From NCBI RefSeq assembly GCF_029223195.1, contig NZ_JARHUF010000009.1, forward strand, positions 1-64,000: a stretch of DNA of 64,000 nt. Direction: 5' to 3'. A program made the position numbers and the translations under genes. The notes under the pieces are model-generated. The model was given only the letters and a program-made list of their open reading frames with translations, was not told where the DNA came from and did not search any database. Shown here piece by piece: positions 29,287 through 38,482 of the stretch. The first letter of the stretch is position 1; the number at the start of each line of letters is the position of its first letter. Source of the stretch: Vibrio sp. CAU 1672. Its GTDB lineage: Bacteria > Pseudomonadota > Gammaproteobacteria > Enterobacterales > Vibrionaceae.

Positions 29287-29342
29287 TTGCTGCACATCAC
29301 AGTTTTTTGCTACAATAGCGCCAGTTGTGAGCAAACGTTTGC
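29287..29342 (+). promoter_or_regulatory. fba promoter with palindromic operator
   Basis: TTGCTG (29287..29292), 18 bp, TACAAT (29311..29316), then the perfect palindrome GCAAACGTTTGC (29331..29342) just past the likely start point. The position suits a repressor. The core matches PurR/Cra-type LacI-family sites; the regulator is inferred. Confidence 0.55.
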
Positions 29343-29400
29343 AAGAATTTAAACTTAACAAGTTTTATTTTTAAAACGACAGATAAATAGGATTAAATCC

Positions 29401-30477
29401 ATGTCTAAGATCTTCGATTTCGTAAAACCAGGTGTTATCTCTGGCGACGACGTACAGAAAGTTTTTGAAGTTGCAAAAGAAAACAACTTCGCACTTCCAG
29501 CAGTAAACGTAGTGAACACTGACTCAATCAATGGTGTTCTTGAAGCTGCTGCTAAAGTTAAAGCTCCAGTTGTTGTTCAGTTCTCTAACGGCGGTGCTGC
29601 TTTCTTCGCTGGTAAAGGCGTGAAACTTGAAGGTCAAGGTGCACAAATCCTTGGTGCTATCGCTGGTGCGAAATACGTACACGCAGTTGCTGAAGCTTAC
29701 GGTGTGCCAGTAATCCTACACACTGACCACGCTGCTAAGAAACTTCTTCCATGGATCGACGGTCTACTAGACGCAGGTGAAGAGTTCTTCGCTCAAACTG
29801 GTAAGCCACTATTCTCTTCTCACATGATCGACCTTTCTGAAGAGTCTCTAGAAGAGAACATCGAAATATGTGCTAAGTACCTAGCGCGTATGGAAAAAAT
29901 GGGTATGACACTAGAGTTTGAACTAGGTTGTACTGGTGGTGAAGAAGACGGCGTAGACAACACTGATATGGATCAGTCTGAGCTGTACACTTCTCCAGAA
30001 GACGTTGCATACGCATACGAGAAACTAAGCCCAATCAGCCACCGTTTCACTATCGCAGCATCTTTCGGTAACGTACACGGTGTTTACCAAGCTGGTAACG
30101 TTGTACTTACTCCAACTATCCTACGTGATTCTCAAGCATACTGTGCAGAGAAATTTGGTATCGCACCAAACGCTCTAAACTTCGTATTCCACGGTGGTTC
30201 TGGTTCAACTGAAGCAGAAATCAAAGAGTCAATCAGCTACGGTGTTATCAAAATGAACATCGACACTGATACACAGTGGGCAACTTGGGATGGTATCCGT
30301 ACTTACGAAGCTGAAAACCGTGATTTCCTACAAGGTCAAATCGGTAACCCAACTGGTGAATCTGCGCCTAACAAGAAGTACTACGATCCACGCGTATGGC
30401 TACGTGCTGGTCAAGCTTCAATGGTTGCTCGCCTAGAGAAAGCATTTGCTGACCTAAACGCAGTAGACGTACTATAA
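29401..30477 (+). CDS. fba: Fructose-bisphosphate aldolase, class II
   Basis: Zinc-dependent aldolase that cleaves fructose 1,6-bisphosphate. The zinc His lies in ILHTDHAAKKLLPW (about residue 110), with further ligands in FGNVHGVYQ and VFHGGSGSTEAEI. 358 residues, the class IIA length. Very strong codon bias. It has its own promoter region and a terminator, so it can be expressed apart from epd-pgk. Confidence 0.98.
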   Translation: MSKIFDFVKPGVISGDDVQKVFEVAKENNFALPAVNVVNTDSINGVLEAAAKVKAPVVVQFSNGGAAFFAGKGVKLEGQGAQILGAIAGAKYVHAVAEAYGVPVILHTDHAAKKLLPWIDGLLDAGEEFFAQTGKPLFSSHMIDLSEESLEENIEICAKYLARMEKMGMTLEFELGCTGGEEDGVDNTDMDQSELYTSPEDVAYAYEKLSPISHRFTIAASFGNVHGVYQAGNVVLTPTILRDSQAYCAEKFGIAPNALNFVFHGGSGSTEAEIKESISYGVIKMNIDTDTQWATWDGIRTYEAENRDFLQGQIGNPTGESAPNKKYYDPRVWLRAGQASMVARLEKAFADLNAVDVL

Positions 30478-30498
30478 TTCGTTCTCGTTGAATGATGC

Positions 30499-30527
30499 TA
30501 AAGCCCGCTGTTAAAGCGGGCTTTTTT
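30499..30527 (+). terminator. fba terminator
   Basis: AAAGCCCGCT/AGCGGGCTTT with T6. Confidence 0.9.
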
Positions 30528-30898
30528 GTATCTGTAATTGTTATTCAGTTAGTAGACTAGTTACTTCTCTGGTCATTGCATATCAGAGGAGGACGCCTAT
30601 TAGTGAGCCATTATGCCTTTTGCGATAACAGTTGCCGATCTGGCAGATAAAATGGTGGCGAAATGTAAAGCTTTTGCGTACTCTGTAACATATTGATATC
30701 AGAATAAACTGATAAGATTTTGTCTTATTAGGCTTTGTTATTAATCACTTTGCAAAAAGTATGGTTTAGGCTATTGTGCCAAAATTCCGGCGCTCTTCAG
30801 TGGGCCGCTGACGATGTTGTTGTTGTGGCCTTGATAAATTTGGCTCATAAACAAACGGCAATAGGATTTATATAAGTTGTAATTTGAGGATGCAAAAT
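30528..30898. other. fba-mscS gap
   Basis: No open frame or RNA fold is convincing. A possible promoter for mscS is TTGCAA, 16 bp, TATTGT (near 30751-30778); this is weak. Confidence 0.35.
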
Positions 30899-31765
30899 AT
30901 GGCAGGTGAATCATTGGGCGTTGAGGCTCCATTAGTGAATGGGCTGACGGAAGCGGAAAAGTGGCTAACCAGTAACTCGGATCTAATTATCCAGTACGGA
31001 GTGAATATTGTCTCGGCGCTGCTTATCCTTTTTATTGGTAACATAATTGTCAAAGCGGTCGCAGGCAGTGTTGCTAAGGTACTGGATAAGAAGAACATGG
31101 ACAAAGCGGTGGTGGAGTTTATCCATGGCCTGGTTCGTTACTTGTTGTTCGTGATTGTACTCATCGCTGCACTAGGCCGGGTTGGCGTACAGACTGCTTC
31201 TATCGTTGCGGTTATCGGTGCGGCCGGTTTAGCGGTTGGTCTTGCGTTACAAGGCTCACTATCTAACTTTGCGGCGGGTGTGTTGATCGTTGCCTTCCGT
31301 CCATTTAAATCCGGGGATTATGTCGAAGTTGGCGGGGTTGCCGGTAGTGTTGAAGCGATTCAGATCTTTCAGACCGTGTTGAAAACACCGGACAACAAAA
31401 TGGTGGTGGTACCCAACTCCGGCGTGATTGGTGGCCCGATCACCAACTACTCACGTCATGCTACCCGTCGTATTGATTTGGTGATTGGCGTCTCTTACCA
31501 AGCCGACTTACAGAAGACTAAGCAGGTGATCCGTGAAACGCTGGAAAAAGACAGCCGAGTTTTAAAAGATCCGGACATGACAATTGGTGTCCTGGAGCTG
31601 GCGGATTCATCGGTTAATTTTGTCGTACGCCCGTGGGTGAACACGGCTGATTACTGGGCGGTGTACTTTGATTCGATGCAAGCGATCAAAGAAGCTCTGG
31701 ATGCCAACGGCATTGAAATTCCATTCCCGCAAATGGATGTGCATCTGAACAAAGTCGATGCTTAA
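30899..31765 (+). CDS. mscS: Small-conductance mechanosensitive channel MscS
   Basis: Inner-membrane heptameric channel that opens on hypo-osmotic shock. Three N-terminal helices: one at IVSALLILFIGNIIVKAVAG, a second at LLFVIVLIAALG, and the Gly/Ala-rich pore helix VIGAAGLAVGLALQGSLSNF. The beta and C-terminal domains follow (KTPDNKMVVVPNSGVIG). 288 residues. ATG 30899 has GAGG nine bases upstream; ATG 30890 is possible. The gene keeps its E. coli place after fba. Confidence 0.96.
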   Translation: MAGESLGVEAPLVNGLTEAEKWLTSNSDLIIQYGVNIVSALLILFIGNIIVKAVAGSVAKVLDKKNMDKAVVEFIHGLVRYLLFVIVLIAALGRVGVQTASIVAVIGAAGLAVGLALQGSLSNFAAGVLIVAFRPFKSGDYVEVGGVAGSVEAIQIFQTVLKTPDNKMVVVPNSGVIGGPITNYSRHATRRIDLVIGVSYQADLQKTKQVIRETLEKDSRVLKDPDMTIGVLELADSSVNFVVRPWVNTADYWAVYFDSMQAIKEALDANGIEIPFPQMDVHLNKVDA

Positions 31766-31779
31766 TCCATAGAGAACAT

Positions 31780-31810
31780 GAAAAGCGAGGCACCGGCCTC
31801 GCTTTTTTTA
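31780..31810. terminator. Terminator between mscS and the YbaK-like gene
   Basis: AAAAGCGAGGC/GCCTCGCTTTTT. Flanks allow both directions; it overlaps the end of the convergent gene. Confidence 0.85.
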
Positions 31811-32290
31811 TAGCTCGTAAAGGGTATTGTTACCTGCCAGTAGCAGGCGCTTGAGTGCTTGGCCTGCAAAGCCAAAGGTGAATTCAGGTAAGCCGGGGGT
31901 GTAGAGCAGTTCCTGATGTTGATAGAGGCGAGAGTCGACAATGATGGAAACATGCTCAGGCAAACCAATCGGGCAGACGGCCCCAGGCAGGCAGCCCAGT
32001 TGCGCGACCATTTCATCGTCACTGCAAATCGATGGACGTTTACCGGTGATGACTTTGATTCGCTTAGCATCAAGCCGTGAATCTTTGTCGGTCAGGTAAA
32101 CGGCGTAGCCCTGGCCTTTGAGTTTAAGAAATAAGCTCTTGGTATGTATGCCACTCCAGCCAAGCTTGGCGGCCACATTTATGTCGGTTTCGAAGTCGAG
32201 AATGGCTTCATGCTGCCATTCTCGAAAGGGAATGGAGAGTGAGTTAAGTCGCTCTCGATTGATTTGATGTATTTGCTTAAGTGACTCCAT
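31808..32290 (-). CDS. YbaK/EbsC-domain protein (putative aminoacyl-tRNA deacylase)
   Basis: 160 residues of the YbaK/prolyl-tRNA synthetase-associated domain, whose members hydrolyse mischarged tRNAs in trans. Family-like parts are IHTKSLFLKLKGQGYAVYL, the segment QLGCLPGAVCPIGLPEH and the later LPEFTFGFAGQALKRLL. The substrate cannot be assigned. It lies 26 bp downstream of argO and is probably co-transcribed with it. Confidence 0.85.
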   Translation of the reverse strand: MESLKQIHQINRERLNSLSIPFREWQHEAILDFETDINVAAKLGWSGIHTKSLFLKLKGQGYAVYLTDKDSRLDAKRIKVITGKRPSICSDDEMVAQLGCLPGAVCPIGLPEHVSIIVDSRLYQHQELLYTPGLPEFTFGFAGQALKRLLLAGNNTLYEL

Positions 32291-32316
32291 GTCGCCTTTC
32301 GTTCCAGTTTATTGCT

Positions 32317-32961
32317 TTAGCAGTATTTAGTGATTAACTCGTTTGCCAGTACAAGCGAAATGGTAAACATCATTGCAGCGACCGCAATATCAATGCCTCT
32401 TTTTACCTTTGGTTTCGATAGCGTAGGGCCCAGTCTGGCTGCGCCAAGTGATAAGGAATAGAACCAGACAAACGACGCCATGATGGTGCCGATGGCAAAG
32501 GCGATACGATCGTTACCTTCAAACTGGCCACCAATGGAACCAAGGATCACCACGGTATCTAAGTACAAATGTGGGTTTAATACGGTGACTGCCAATGCGC
32601 CTAAAATCACGGTACGGCGACCTCGGGCGGTGACGTCGCCTTTCGATTCGGATGCGTGGGTGGGTTTGAATGCGCTTTTCAGCGACAGCAAACCGTACAC
32701 ACTAAGGAACACAATGCCGCCCAGCGTGACCGAGGTTAGCAGGATTTCATTTTGCGCCAGAATGGCACCACCACCAAAAATCCCGAGAGAAATGAATACC
32801 ATATCCAGAATGCTACAGATAGTTGCGGTGGTGAGGTGATGGTGGCGTTTGATGCCCTGATTGAGTACATAAGCATTTTGGGCGCCGATAGGTATAATCA
32901 TCGATGCGCCTAAGCCAAATCCTTGTAATACAACCCAAATACTCACAAACCACCTCAGCAT
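32317..32961 (-). CDS. argO: Arginine exporter ArgO (LysE family)
   Basis: Inner-membrane exporter of basic amino acids, with about five or six spans. It matches the LysE/ArgO pattern GLGASMIIPIGAQNAYVLNQ near the N-terminus and TVLNPHLYLDTVVILGSIGG in the middle. 214 residues. Divergent from argP, the LysR regulator that activates it in E. coli when arginine is plentiful, so the same control is likely. Confidence 0.95.
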   Translation of the reverse strand: MLRWFVSIWVVLQGFGLGASMIIPIGAQNAYVLNQGIKRHHHLTTATICSILDMVFISLGIFGGGAILAQNEILLTSVTLGGIVFLSVYGLLSLKSAFKPTHASESKGDVTARGRRTVILGALAVTVLNPHLYLDTVVILGSIGGQFEGNDRIAFAIGTIMASFVWFYSLSLGAARLGPTLSKPKVKRGIDIAVAAMMFTISLVLANELITKYC

Positions 32962-33080
32962 AAAAATAGAAATTATTTTGAGGTGGGAAGATAACGTTTT
33001 CGCTAAAATAAGTATAATTAATGATTTTAATCATATATAAGTTGTGCTTATGTGGGGTGTGCAGTAACAGGAAAGACGTT
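32962..33080. promoter_or_regulatory. Divergent argO/argP control region
   Basis: AT-rich, with the inverted repeat ATGATTTTAATCAT inside 33019..33032 and many T-N11-A arrangements, as LysR-type sites show. ArgP binding is inferred from the gene pair. Confidence 0.45.
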
Positions 33081-33977
33081 ATGCGTGGACTGGATTATAA
33101 ATGGGTAGAAGCGTTGGACGCAGTGGTCCACCAGGGAAGTTTTGAACGGGCAGCTGAGCATCTGTTTATCTCTCAATCCGCGATATCCCAAAGGATCAAA
33201 CAACTGGAAAAGTTTGTGGCTCAGCCGGTGTTGGTCCGGGCTCAGCCGCCACAGCCGACCCCAATTGGCAAGAAGTTATTGGGTCTGTATCGCCGTGTTC
33301 GCCTGCTTGAACACGAAATTGTTCCTGAATTGAACAATGAGGCCAGCGACCGTCCTGTACAGTTGTCGCTGGCGACCAACGCCGATAGTCTGGCGACGTG
33401 GTTATTGCCAGCGTTGCAGCATGTGATGAAAACACGTCAGGTTGAGTTAAAGCTGACCATTTATGGTGAATCACGCAGCATTGAAAAATTAAAAAGTGGT
33501 GAGGTGGCGGGGGCCATTAGTCTGGAGTCACACGCCATGCCTGGTTGTCGGGCTGACTATCTGGGACGAATTGATTATATATGTGTGGCGAGCCCGGAGT
33601 TCTACCAGCGCTACTTCTCCCAGGGCGTCAACAGCCAGACCCTTAGCCGGGCCCCGGCCGTGTCTTACGATCAGTATGATGACCTGCATAAATCGTTTCT
33701 GTCGCAACACTTTAATGTTCATCCTGATAGTGTCATCCAGCATAACATCAGCAGCTCAGAGGCGTTTTTAAAGATGGCGCTGGCTGGTGTGGCCTATTGC
33801 CTTATTCCGCGCATACAGATCAGTAATGAATTAGACAATGGTACTTTGATTGATATTACCCCCGGCTTCTTAATGTCTTACCGGATCTACTGGCACCACT
33901 GGCAACTAGAGACCGGTGTGCTCAGAGAGATCTCAGAAGCCATTGTCGGCTATGCGAGCGCCAATTTGCCTCAGTAA
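33081..33977 (+). CDS. argP: LysR-type regulator ArgP (IciA)
   Basis: 298-residue LysR-family activator that responds to arginine and lysine and controls argO and other genes. The winged HTH lies at about residues 5-65 ([20 protein letters not shown]), and the ligand-binding domain follows. ATG 33081 follows AGGAAAGACG; the 20 codons upstream in frame do not fit the family. Position next to argO supports the name. Confidence 0.95.
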   Translation: MRGLDYKWVEALDAVVHQGSFERAAEHLFISQSAISQRIKQLEKFVAQPVLVRAQPPQPTPIGKKLLGLYRRVRLLEHEIVPELNNEASDRPVQLSLATNADSLATWLLPALQHVMKTRQVELKLTIYGESRSIEKLKSGEVAGAISLESHAMPGCRADYLGRIDYICVASPEFYQRYFSQGVNSQTLSRAPAVSYDQYDDLHKSFLSQHFNVHPDSVIQHNISSSEAFLKMALAGVAYCLIPRIQISNELDNGTLIDITPGFLMSYRIYWHHWQLETGVLREISEAIVGYASANLPQ

Positions 33978-34114
33978 CCGTGTCTGGCTTGGAGTCGGTT
34001 GCTTAGCTATGGGGAATTCTTGAGTCAAACTTGTGTTAGAAATAGGCTGGCTAGCTTGGATATTCGACAAAATCTCCTATGATGAAGCGAAACTAGTATG
34101 GATGGATTTGTATA

Positions 34115-34807
34115 ATGAGAGTGTTATCGTTTTTACTGGCATCATCGGTCAGTATGATGAGTGTGCCGGCTGTAGCCAATGCGCCAGAGTTTGCTCACTT
34201 GACTACCAAGGGGTTTGGTGAGGTTGTCGCGACACCAGACATGGCTACGTTTTCCGTTAAGGTGGTTGATACGACGATGACCGCAGAACAAGCTAAGCAA
34301 TCTGTCGATAAAACCGTCGAAGCGTTTTTACACAATCTCACTGAAGCCGGGTTACCGAAAGATAACATCTCGAGCTCGAACTTATATTTGGCTCCCCAGT
34401 ACCATTACCCTAAATCCGGTAAAGCTGAACTGGTTGGTTATCGGGCATCGCGCAGTATTGATGTGACGGTGAATGACTTGGCAAATCTCAACCAGTATCT
34501 GGATATGGCGCTCGATGTGGGGATTAACCAAGTTGACCGGATTCAACTGAAAGTCAGTAACGAGGCAGAGTATCAACAGAAAGCAAGACTAGCCGCGATC
34601 AAAGATGCTCAGGAAAAAGCCACCTCACTGGTGCAAGGGTTTGGCAAGACACTGGGTGATATCTGGCAGATCAACTACAGCCAGATGTACGTCGAACCCG
34701 TTTTGATGCGCAGCATGGCGATGGATGCCAAACAGAGCGCAAGCAGTTATCAGGACTCTACTCTGGTGATCCGCGATCAGGTTGATGTGGTTTATAAGAT
34801 CAAATAA
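34115..34807 (+). CDS. yggE: SIMPL-domain exported protein YggE
   Basis: A 230-residue protein with a signal peptide (cleavage near PAVANA) and one SIMPL/DUF541 domain (TKGFGEVVATPDMATFSVKV at its start, then ISSSNLYLAPQYHY). E. coli YggE lowers oxidative stress by an unknown mechanism. The argP-argO-yggE neighbourhood is kept. It ends at a terminator shared with serA. Confidence 0.94.
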   Translation: MRVLSFLLASSVSMMSVPAVANAPEFAHLTTKGFGEVVATPDMATFSVKVVDTTMTAEQAKQSVDKTVEAFLHNLTEAGLPKDNISSSNLYLAPQYHYPKSGKAELVGYRASRSIDVTVNDLANLNQYLDMALDVGINQVDRIQLKVSNEAEYQQKARLAAIKDAQEKATSLVQGFGKTLGDIWQINYSQMYVEPVLMRSMAMDAKQSASSYQDSTLVIRDQVDVVYKIK

Positions 34808-34818
34808 GCGTGAAAGTT

Positions 34819-34851
34819 AAAAAAAACAGGGGGCTAGGCCCCCTGTTTTGT
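34819..34851. terminator. Bidirectional terminator yggE/serA
   Basis: AAAACAGGGGGC/GCCCCCTGTTTT between convergent genes. Confidence 0.88.
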
Positions 34852-34890
34852 CTGTGCGATACCTGTGACAGTATCGCCTTAAGCTTAGCT

Positions 34891-36120
34891 TTAGTGCAGG
34901 ATACGCGCGCGAATCGTGCCTTCGATGCATTTTAGTTTGCGCAGCGCTTCTTCTGAGCGTCCGTTTTCTACATCGATCACTACATAACCGATATCGGCCG
35001 CGGTTTGCAGGTATTGACCTGCAATGTTAATCCCATCTTCGGCAAAGATGGTATTGATTTGGGTCATTATACCTGGGCGGTTTTGGTGAATGTGTAACAA
35101 GCGAGAGCACTCACGGTGTTGCGGTAGTGATACTTCTGGGAAGTTAACGCTCGATAACGTTGAGCCGTTGTCAGAGTATTTGGCTAACTTACCTGCGACT
35201 TCTACGCCGATGTTTTCCTGGGCTTCTTGGGTTGAACCGCCCACGTGTGGCGTCAGGATCACGTTATCAAACTTGGCTAATGGTGATTCAAACGGATCGG
35301 CATTGGTTTTAGGTTCAACCGGGAACACGTCGACGGCGGCACCGGCTAGATGACCAGACTCCAGGCTGTGACACAGCGCCGGGATGTCTACCACAGTACC
35401 ACGCGCAGCATTAATCAAAATTGCGCCTGGCTTCATGCGGGCAAACTCTTCTTCACCCATCATGTTCTTGGTTTCAGGGGTTTCCGGAACATGCAGTGAA
35501 ATGACGTCACACTTATTGAGCAGTTCACTCATGGTTTGAACCTGAGTGGCGTTACCCAGAGACAGTTTGTTTTCGATATCGTAGAAATAGACGCGCATAC
35601 CGAGGTTTTCAGCAATGATACCTAGTTGGGTACCGATGTGGCCGTAACCAATAATACCTAAGCGTTTGCCACGAGCCTCATAGGAATTGTCAGCGCTTTT
35701 TTTCCAGATGCCGCGGTGAGCCAAGGCATTTTTTTCCGGAATACCACGCAACAGCAGCAGGATTTGACCGAGAACCAGCTCCGCCACACTGCGGGTATTC
35801 GAGAACGGGGCGTTGAACACTGGAATACCGCGCTTGGCTGCCGCTTTCAGGTTCACCTGGTTGGTGCCGATACAAAAACAGCCAATCGCAACCAGTTTGT
35901 TTGCCGCATTGATGACCTCTTCCGATAGGTTGGTTCGGGAGCGGATACCAATAAAGTGGACATCTTTCACCGCCTCGATCAGCTCGTCTTCTGAAAGAGA
36001 GCCTTTATGGTATTCAATGTTGCTATAACCAGCTGCTTGAAGAACTTCAACTGAAGAAGGGTGTAATCCTTCAAGTAAAAGGATTTTAATCTTTTCTTTT
36101 TCCAGTGAAACTTTGGCCAT
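34891..36120 (-). CDS. serA: D-3-phosphoglycerate dehydrogenase
   Basis: First step of serine synthesis: NAD-dependent oxidation of 3-phosphoglycerate, feedback-inhibited by serine. NAD-binding GYGHIGTQLGIIAENLG, catalytic Arg in NAARGTVVD, catalytic His in LTPHVGGSTQEAQENIG; a C-terminal ACT domain (HIHQNRPGIMTQINTIF) binds serine. 409 residues, the E. coli type. ATG 36120 follows AGGACGAG. Confidence 0.97.
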   Translation of the reverse strand: MAKVSLEKEKIKILLLEGLHPSSVEVLQAAGYSNIEYHKGSLSEDELIEAVKDVHFIGIRSRTNLSEEVINAANKLVAIGCFCIGTNQVNLKAAAKRGIPVFNAPFSNTRSVAELVLGQILLLLRGIPEKNALAHRGIWKKSADNSYEARGKRLGIIGYGHIGTQLGIIAENLGMRVYFYDIENKLSLGNATQVQTMSELLNKCDVISLHVPETPETKNMMGEEEFARMKPGAILINAARGTVVDIPALCHSLESGHLAGAAVDVFPVEPKTNADPFESPLAKFDNVILTPHVGGSTQEAQENIGVEVAGKLAKYSDNGSTLSSVNFPEVSLPQHRECSRLLHIHQNRPGIMTQINTIFAEDGINIAGQYLQTAADIGYVVIDVENGRSEEALRKLKCIEGTIRARILH

Positions 36121-36312
36121 TTTTCTCGTCCTTAAAATGGAAAGGTGGGCTAATGTGGCGCACATCGGGCAAAACTATTAAAAAGGGGATAATTAACAGT
36201 TTTGTAGGAAGACAAACGCTTCCTTGTGCGTCTTCTGACCATTAAAGTATCAAAAAATTTTTGCTTTGGGTAAGAAAATTACGGAATAAGGCATACTTTT
36301 CTTAAAATAAGA

Positions 36313-36341
36313 AACAAAAAACGGTGCCTTGAGGCACCGCT
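36313..36341 (-). terminator. rpiA terminator
   Basis: On the minus strand GCGGTGCCTC-AA-GGCACCGTT runs into T6. It lies 68 bp after rpiA and upstream of serA. Confidence 0.85.
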
Positions 36342-36408
36342 TGTAATGAAATGACAGAAATTCACGAACTTTCAGCGATAAAGTCTGGCGAATCTCTGTT
36401 TGGGGTGA

Positions 36409-37065
36409 TTATTCTTCGATGACCGCCCCTTCCGGTGTGCCGGTGATCACCACGTCTGCACCACGGTGGGCGAACAAGCCGACGGTCACAACGCCGGTAA
36501 TGCCATTGATCTTGTCTTCCAGCTCTTTTGGATTGGTAATACGCAGGTTATGCACATCTAAGATCACGTTGCCATTATCGGTGATCACCCCTTCACGGTA
36601 GGCCGGATCGCCGCCTAGTTTAACCAGTTCACGCGCCACGTAGGAGCGTGCCATTGGGATCACTTCTACTGGCAGTGGATATTGGCCCAATACATCAACT
36701 AATTTGGTATCGTCAATGATACACACGAACTTATCAGAGATCGCGGCAACAATTTTCTCACGTGTCAGCGCTGCGCCACCACCTTTGATCATTTCACGCG
36801 TAGGGTTAATTTCATCCGCACCATCGACATACACGTCCAGTTTCGCGACGTCATTACATTCGTAGACTTCAATTCCCAGCTCCTGGAGGCGCTCGGTCGA
36901 AGCAATAGAGCTCGATACGGCACCCTTGATGTCGTCTTTGATGCTGCCTAAGGCATCGATGAAGTGATTTACGGTCGATCCGGTGCCAACACCGACAATG
37001 CTGCCTTTCTCAACATACTTAAGTGCTGCCCAACCAGCCGCTTTTTTCATTTCATCTTGGGTCAT
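36409..37065 (-). CDS. rpiA: Ribose-5-phosphate isomerase A
   Basis: Interconverts ribose 5-phosphate and ribulose 5-phosphate. [15 protein letters not shown] (phosphate binding), [10 protein letters not shown] with the catalytic Asp, and [13 protein letters not shown] are present. 218 residues. An AGGAGATTGGC site fixes ATG 37065 rather than 37080. It lies between fau and serA, as in E. coli. Confidence 0.97.
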   Translation of the reverse strand: MTQDEMKKAAGWAALKYVEKGSIVGVGTGSTVNHFIDALGSIKDDIKGAVSSSIASTERLQELGIEVYECNDVAKLDVYVDGADEINPTREMIKGGGAALTREKIVAAISDKFVCIIDDTKLVDVLGQYPLPVEVIPMARSYVARELVKLGGDPAYREGVITDNGNVILDVHNLRITNPKELEDKINGITGVVTVGLFAHRGADVVITGTPEGAVIEE

Positions 37066-37137
37066 GCCAATCTCCTGCATAGATGTTCATTAATGTTTGC
37101 GGCGTGATTATAGCGATTTGAATTAAAATTGCCCATT

Positions 37138-37737
37138 TTATGCGGTGGTTTCCCAGCTCCAAATTTTGCTTGGCGTCACGATCTTAGGTAAAGGCACATC
37201 CCAGCTGGCGATGGGAAGTCGGTCAACATGCTGGCAGTCATGGGCAATGCCGATAGGTTTGGCCCCTTTTCCGGTGGCAAACCAGTGAGCCAAGGTGCGG
37301 TCATAGTAACCGCCGCCCATGCCGAGGCGGTGGCCGATACTGTCAAAGCCGACCAGTGGGGTCAGGATAAGATCCAGTTCACCTTGTGGGATCAGGTGGC
37401 GGATATCGAGTTTGGGCTCTAAGATGCCGTACTTGTTGTAGACCAGTTGATCATCATTTAAGTAATTAAGAAACAACAGGTGGCCTTTGGCAAAGGGGTG
37501 GATAGCCGGCAGGTATATGGATTTTTTCTCTTGCCACAACCACTGGATCAGCGGTTTGGTGTCGAGTTCACCATCGGCGGATAAATACAGCGCGATATGC
37601 TGGGCTGAGTGAATTTCTGGGAGTTGAGTAAATTGCTGGACCAGATCGAGTCCGGCCTGGTATTGGGTGTCACTGCACAACGCGTTACGTTTTTCGCGGA
37701 TCAGTTTGCGGAAATCTTGTCGTGACGCTTGTGACAT
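37138..37737 (-). CDS. fau: 5-formyltetrahydrofolate cyclo-ligase
   Basis: Converts 5-formyl-THF to 5,10-methenyl-THF with ATP (YgfA). The Lys/Arg-rich N-terminus (FRKLIREKRNAL), the segment DLILTPLVGFDSIGHRLGMG and GGGYYDRTLAHW are the family signatures. 199 residues. The start codon lies within a few bases of the 3' end of 6S RNA, with only GGGG about eight bases upstream as a possible ribosome site. Co-transcription with 6S is expected, as in E. coli. Confidence 0.95.
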   Translation of the reverse strand: MSQASRQDFRKLIREKRNALCSDTQYQAGLDLVQQFTQLPEIHSAQHIALYLSADGELDTKPLIQWLWQEKKSIYLPAIHPFAKGHLLFLNYLNDDQLVYNKYGILEPKLDIRHLIPQGELDLILTPLVGFDSIGHRLGMGGGYYDRTLAHWFATGKGAKPIGIAHDCQHVDRLPIASWDVPLPKIVTPSKIWSWETTA

Positions 37738-37740
37738 AGA

Positions 37741-37926
37741 AGGTACCCCAGAGTGCCGTTGAGGATTGTGACCCTTGAACCAGCTGGTTCAAGGCGGATC
37801 AGCAATGATAACCGTAGGCTTCTCGGTACATGCCAAGCTTGCTCAATAGCTACCAATTACTAACCCTTAGGTATTGCTTATCGGCTCAGGGACTTACATC
37901 CTGCTGACGCACACCCCAGGGTAAAT
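37741..37926 (-). ncRNA. ssrS: 6S RNA
   Basis: Regulator that binds sigma-70 RNA polymerase in stationary phase by mimicking an open promoter. The minus strand carries the conserved blocks GTCCCTGAGCCGATA, GAGCAAGCTTGGC, CCGAGAAGCC and the hairpin CCTTGAACC/GGTTCAAGG. The ends (ACCCTGGGGTG and CACTCTGGGGT) can close the long stem with G-U pairs. About 185 nt, near the E. coli length of 183. It lies between zapA and fau as in E. coli; the ends are estimated. Confidence 0.92.
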
Positions 37927-37931
37927 TTTGT

Positions 37932-38240
37932 CTACTGCTGTCCTTGCTTTACTTTGCTTAACGCGTGTTCCAATGACACGGTGAGCTTTTCCATTCGCTC
38001 AGCTATCTGTTGCTGATGCCCGTCTGACTCATGCGCTTTACTGCGCAATTCATAGCAGATGTTTAAGGCGGCAAATGTCAGTAGCTGGACCTCATTGGTT
38101 ACCTTAGTACGTTCGCTCATTTCTTTCAATCGGCGATCAAGATCTTTTGCCGCAGCAATAAGGGAGTCCTCTTGCCCTGCTGGACAATTTACCCGTGTCA
38201 CTTTGCCAAGAATTTCAACGTCGACCGCTTGATTGCTCAT
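37932..38240 (-). CDS. zapA: Cell division protein ZapA
   Basis: 102-residue Z-ring-associated protein that bundles FtsZ. An N-terminal beta-rich part (VDVEILGKVTRVNCPAGQED) is followed by a long coiled coil. The stop lies about 6 bp before the apparent 5' end of 6S RNA, so the 6S promoter must lie within zapA. Divergent from ygfB. Confidence 0.94.
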   Translation of the reverse strand: MSNQAVDVEILGKVTRVNCPAGQEDSLIAAAKDLDRRLKEMSERTKVTNEVQLLTFAALNICYELRSKAHESDGHQQQIAERMEKLTVSLEHALSKVKQGQQ

Positions 38241-38482
38241 GATGAATAAACTCTATATCGCGCTATCTAAGGTATTGCTATCCACAACTACCGAGGGGGA
38301 AACTATAGGAAAAGCGCTATTAAGATTCAAGCATTTCCCATCACAGAAAGAGAAATGTTGAAGTGATCAGACAGGATTTGGACAAATTGGATATTTCCTG
38401 GCCAAAATTGAAATTGTTAGTCGTTCCCGACATCCTGGCTTGATGGTAGGATAGAGGTTTATTCGACAATATGAGTCCAGTT

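Noticed and set aside
34033..34221. Small plus-strand frame with a ferredoxin-like C-x2-C-x2-C-x3-C pattern
   Set aside because: It overlaps yggE in another frame, has no ribosome site, and the Cys spacing comes from out-of-frame reading of the yggE signal-peptide region.
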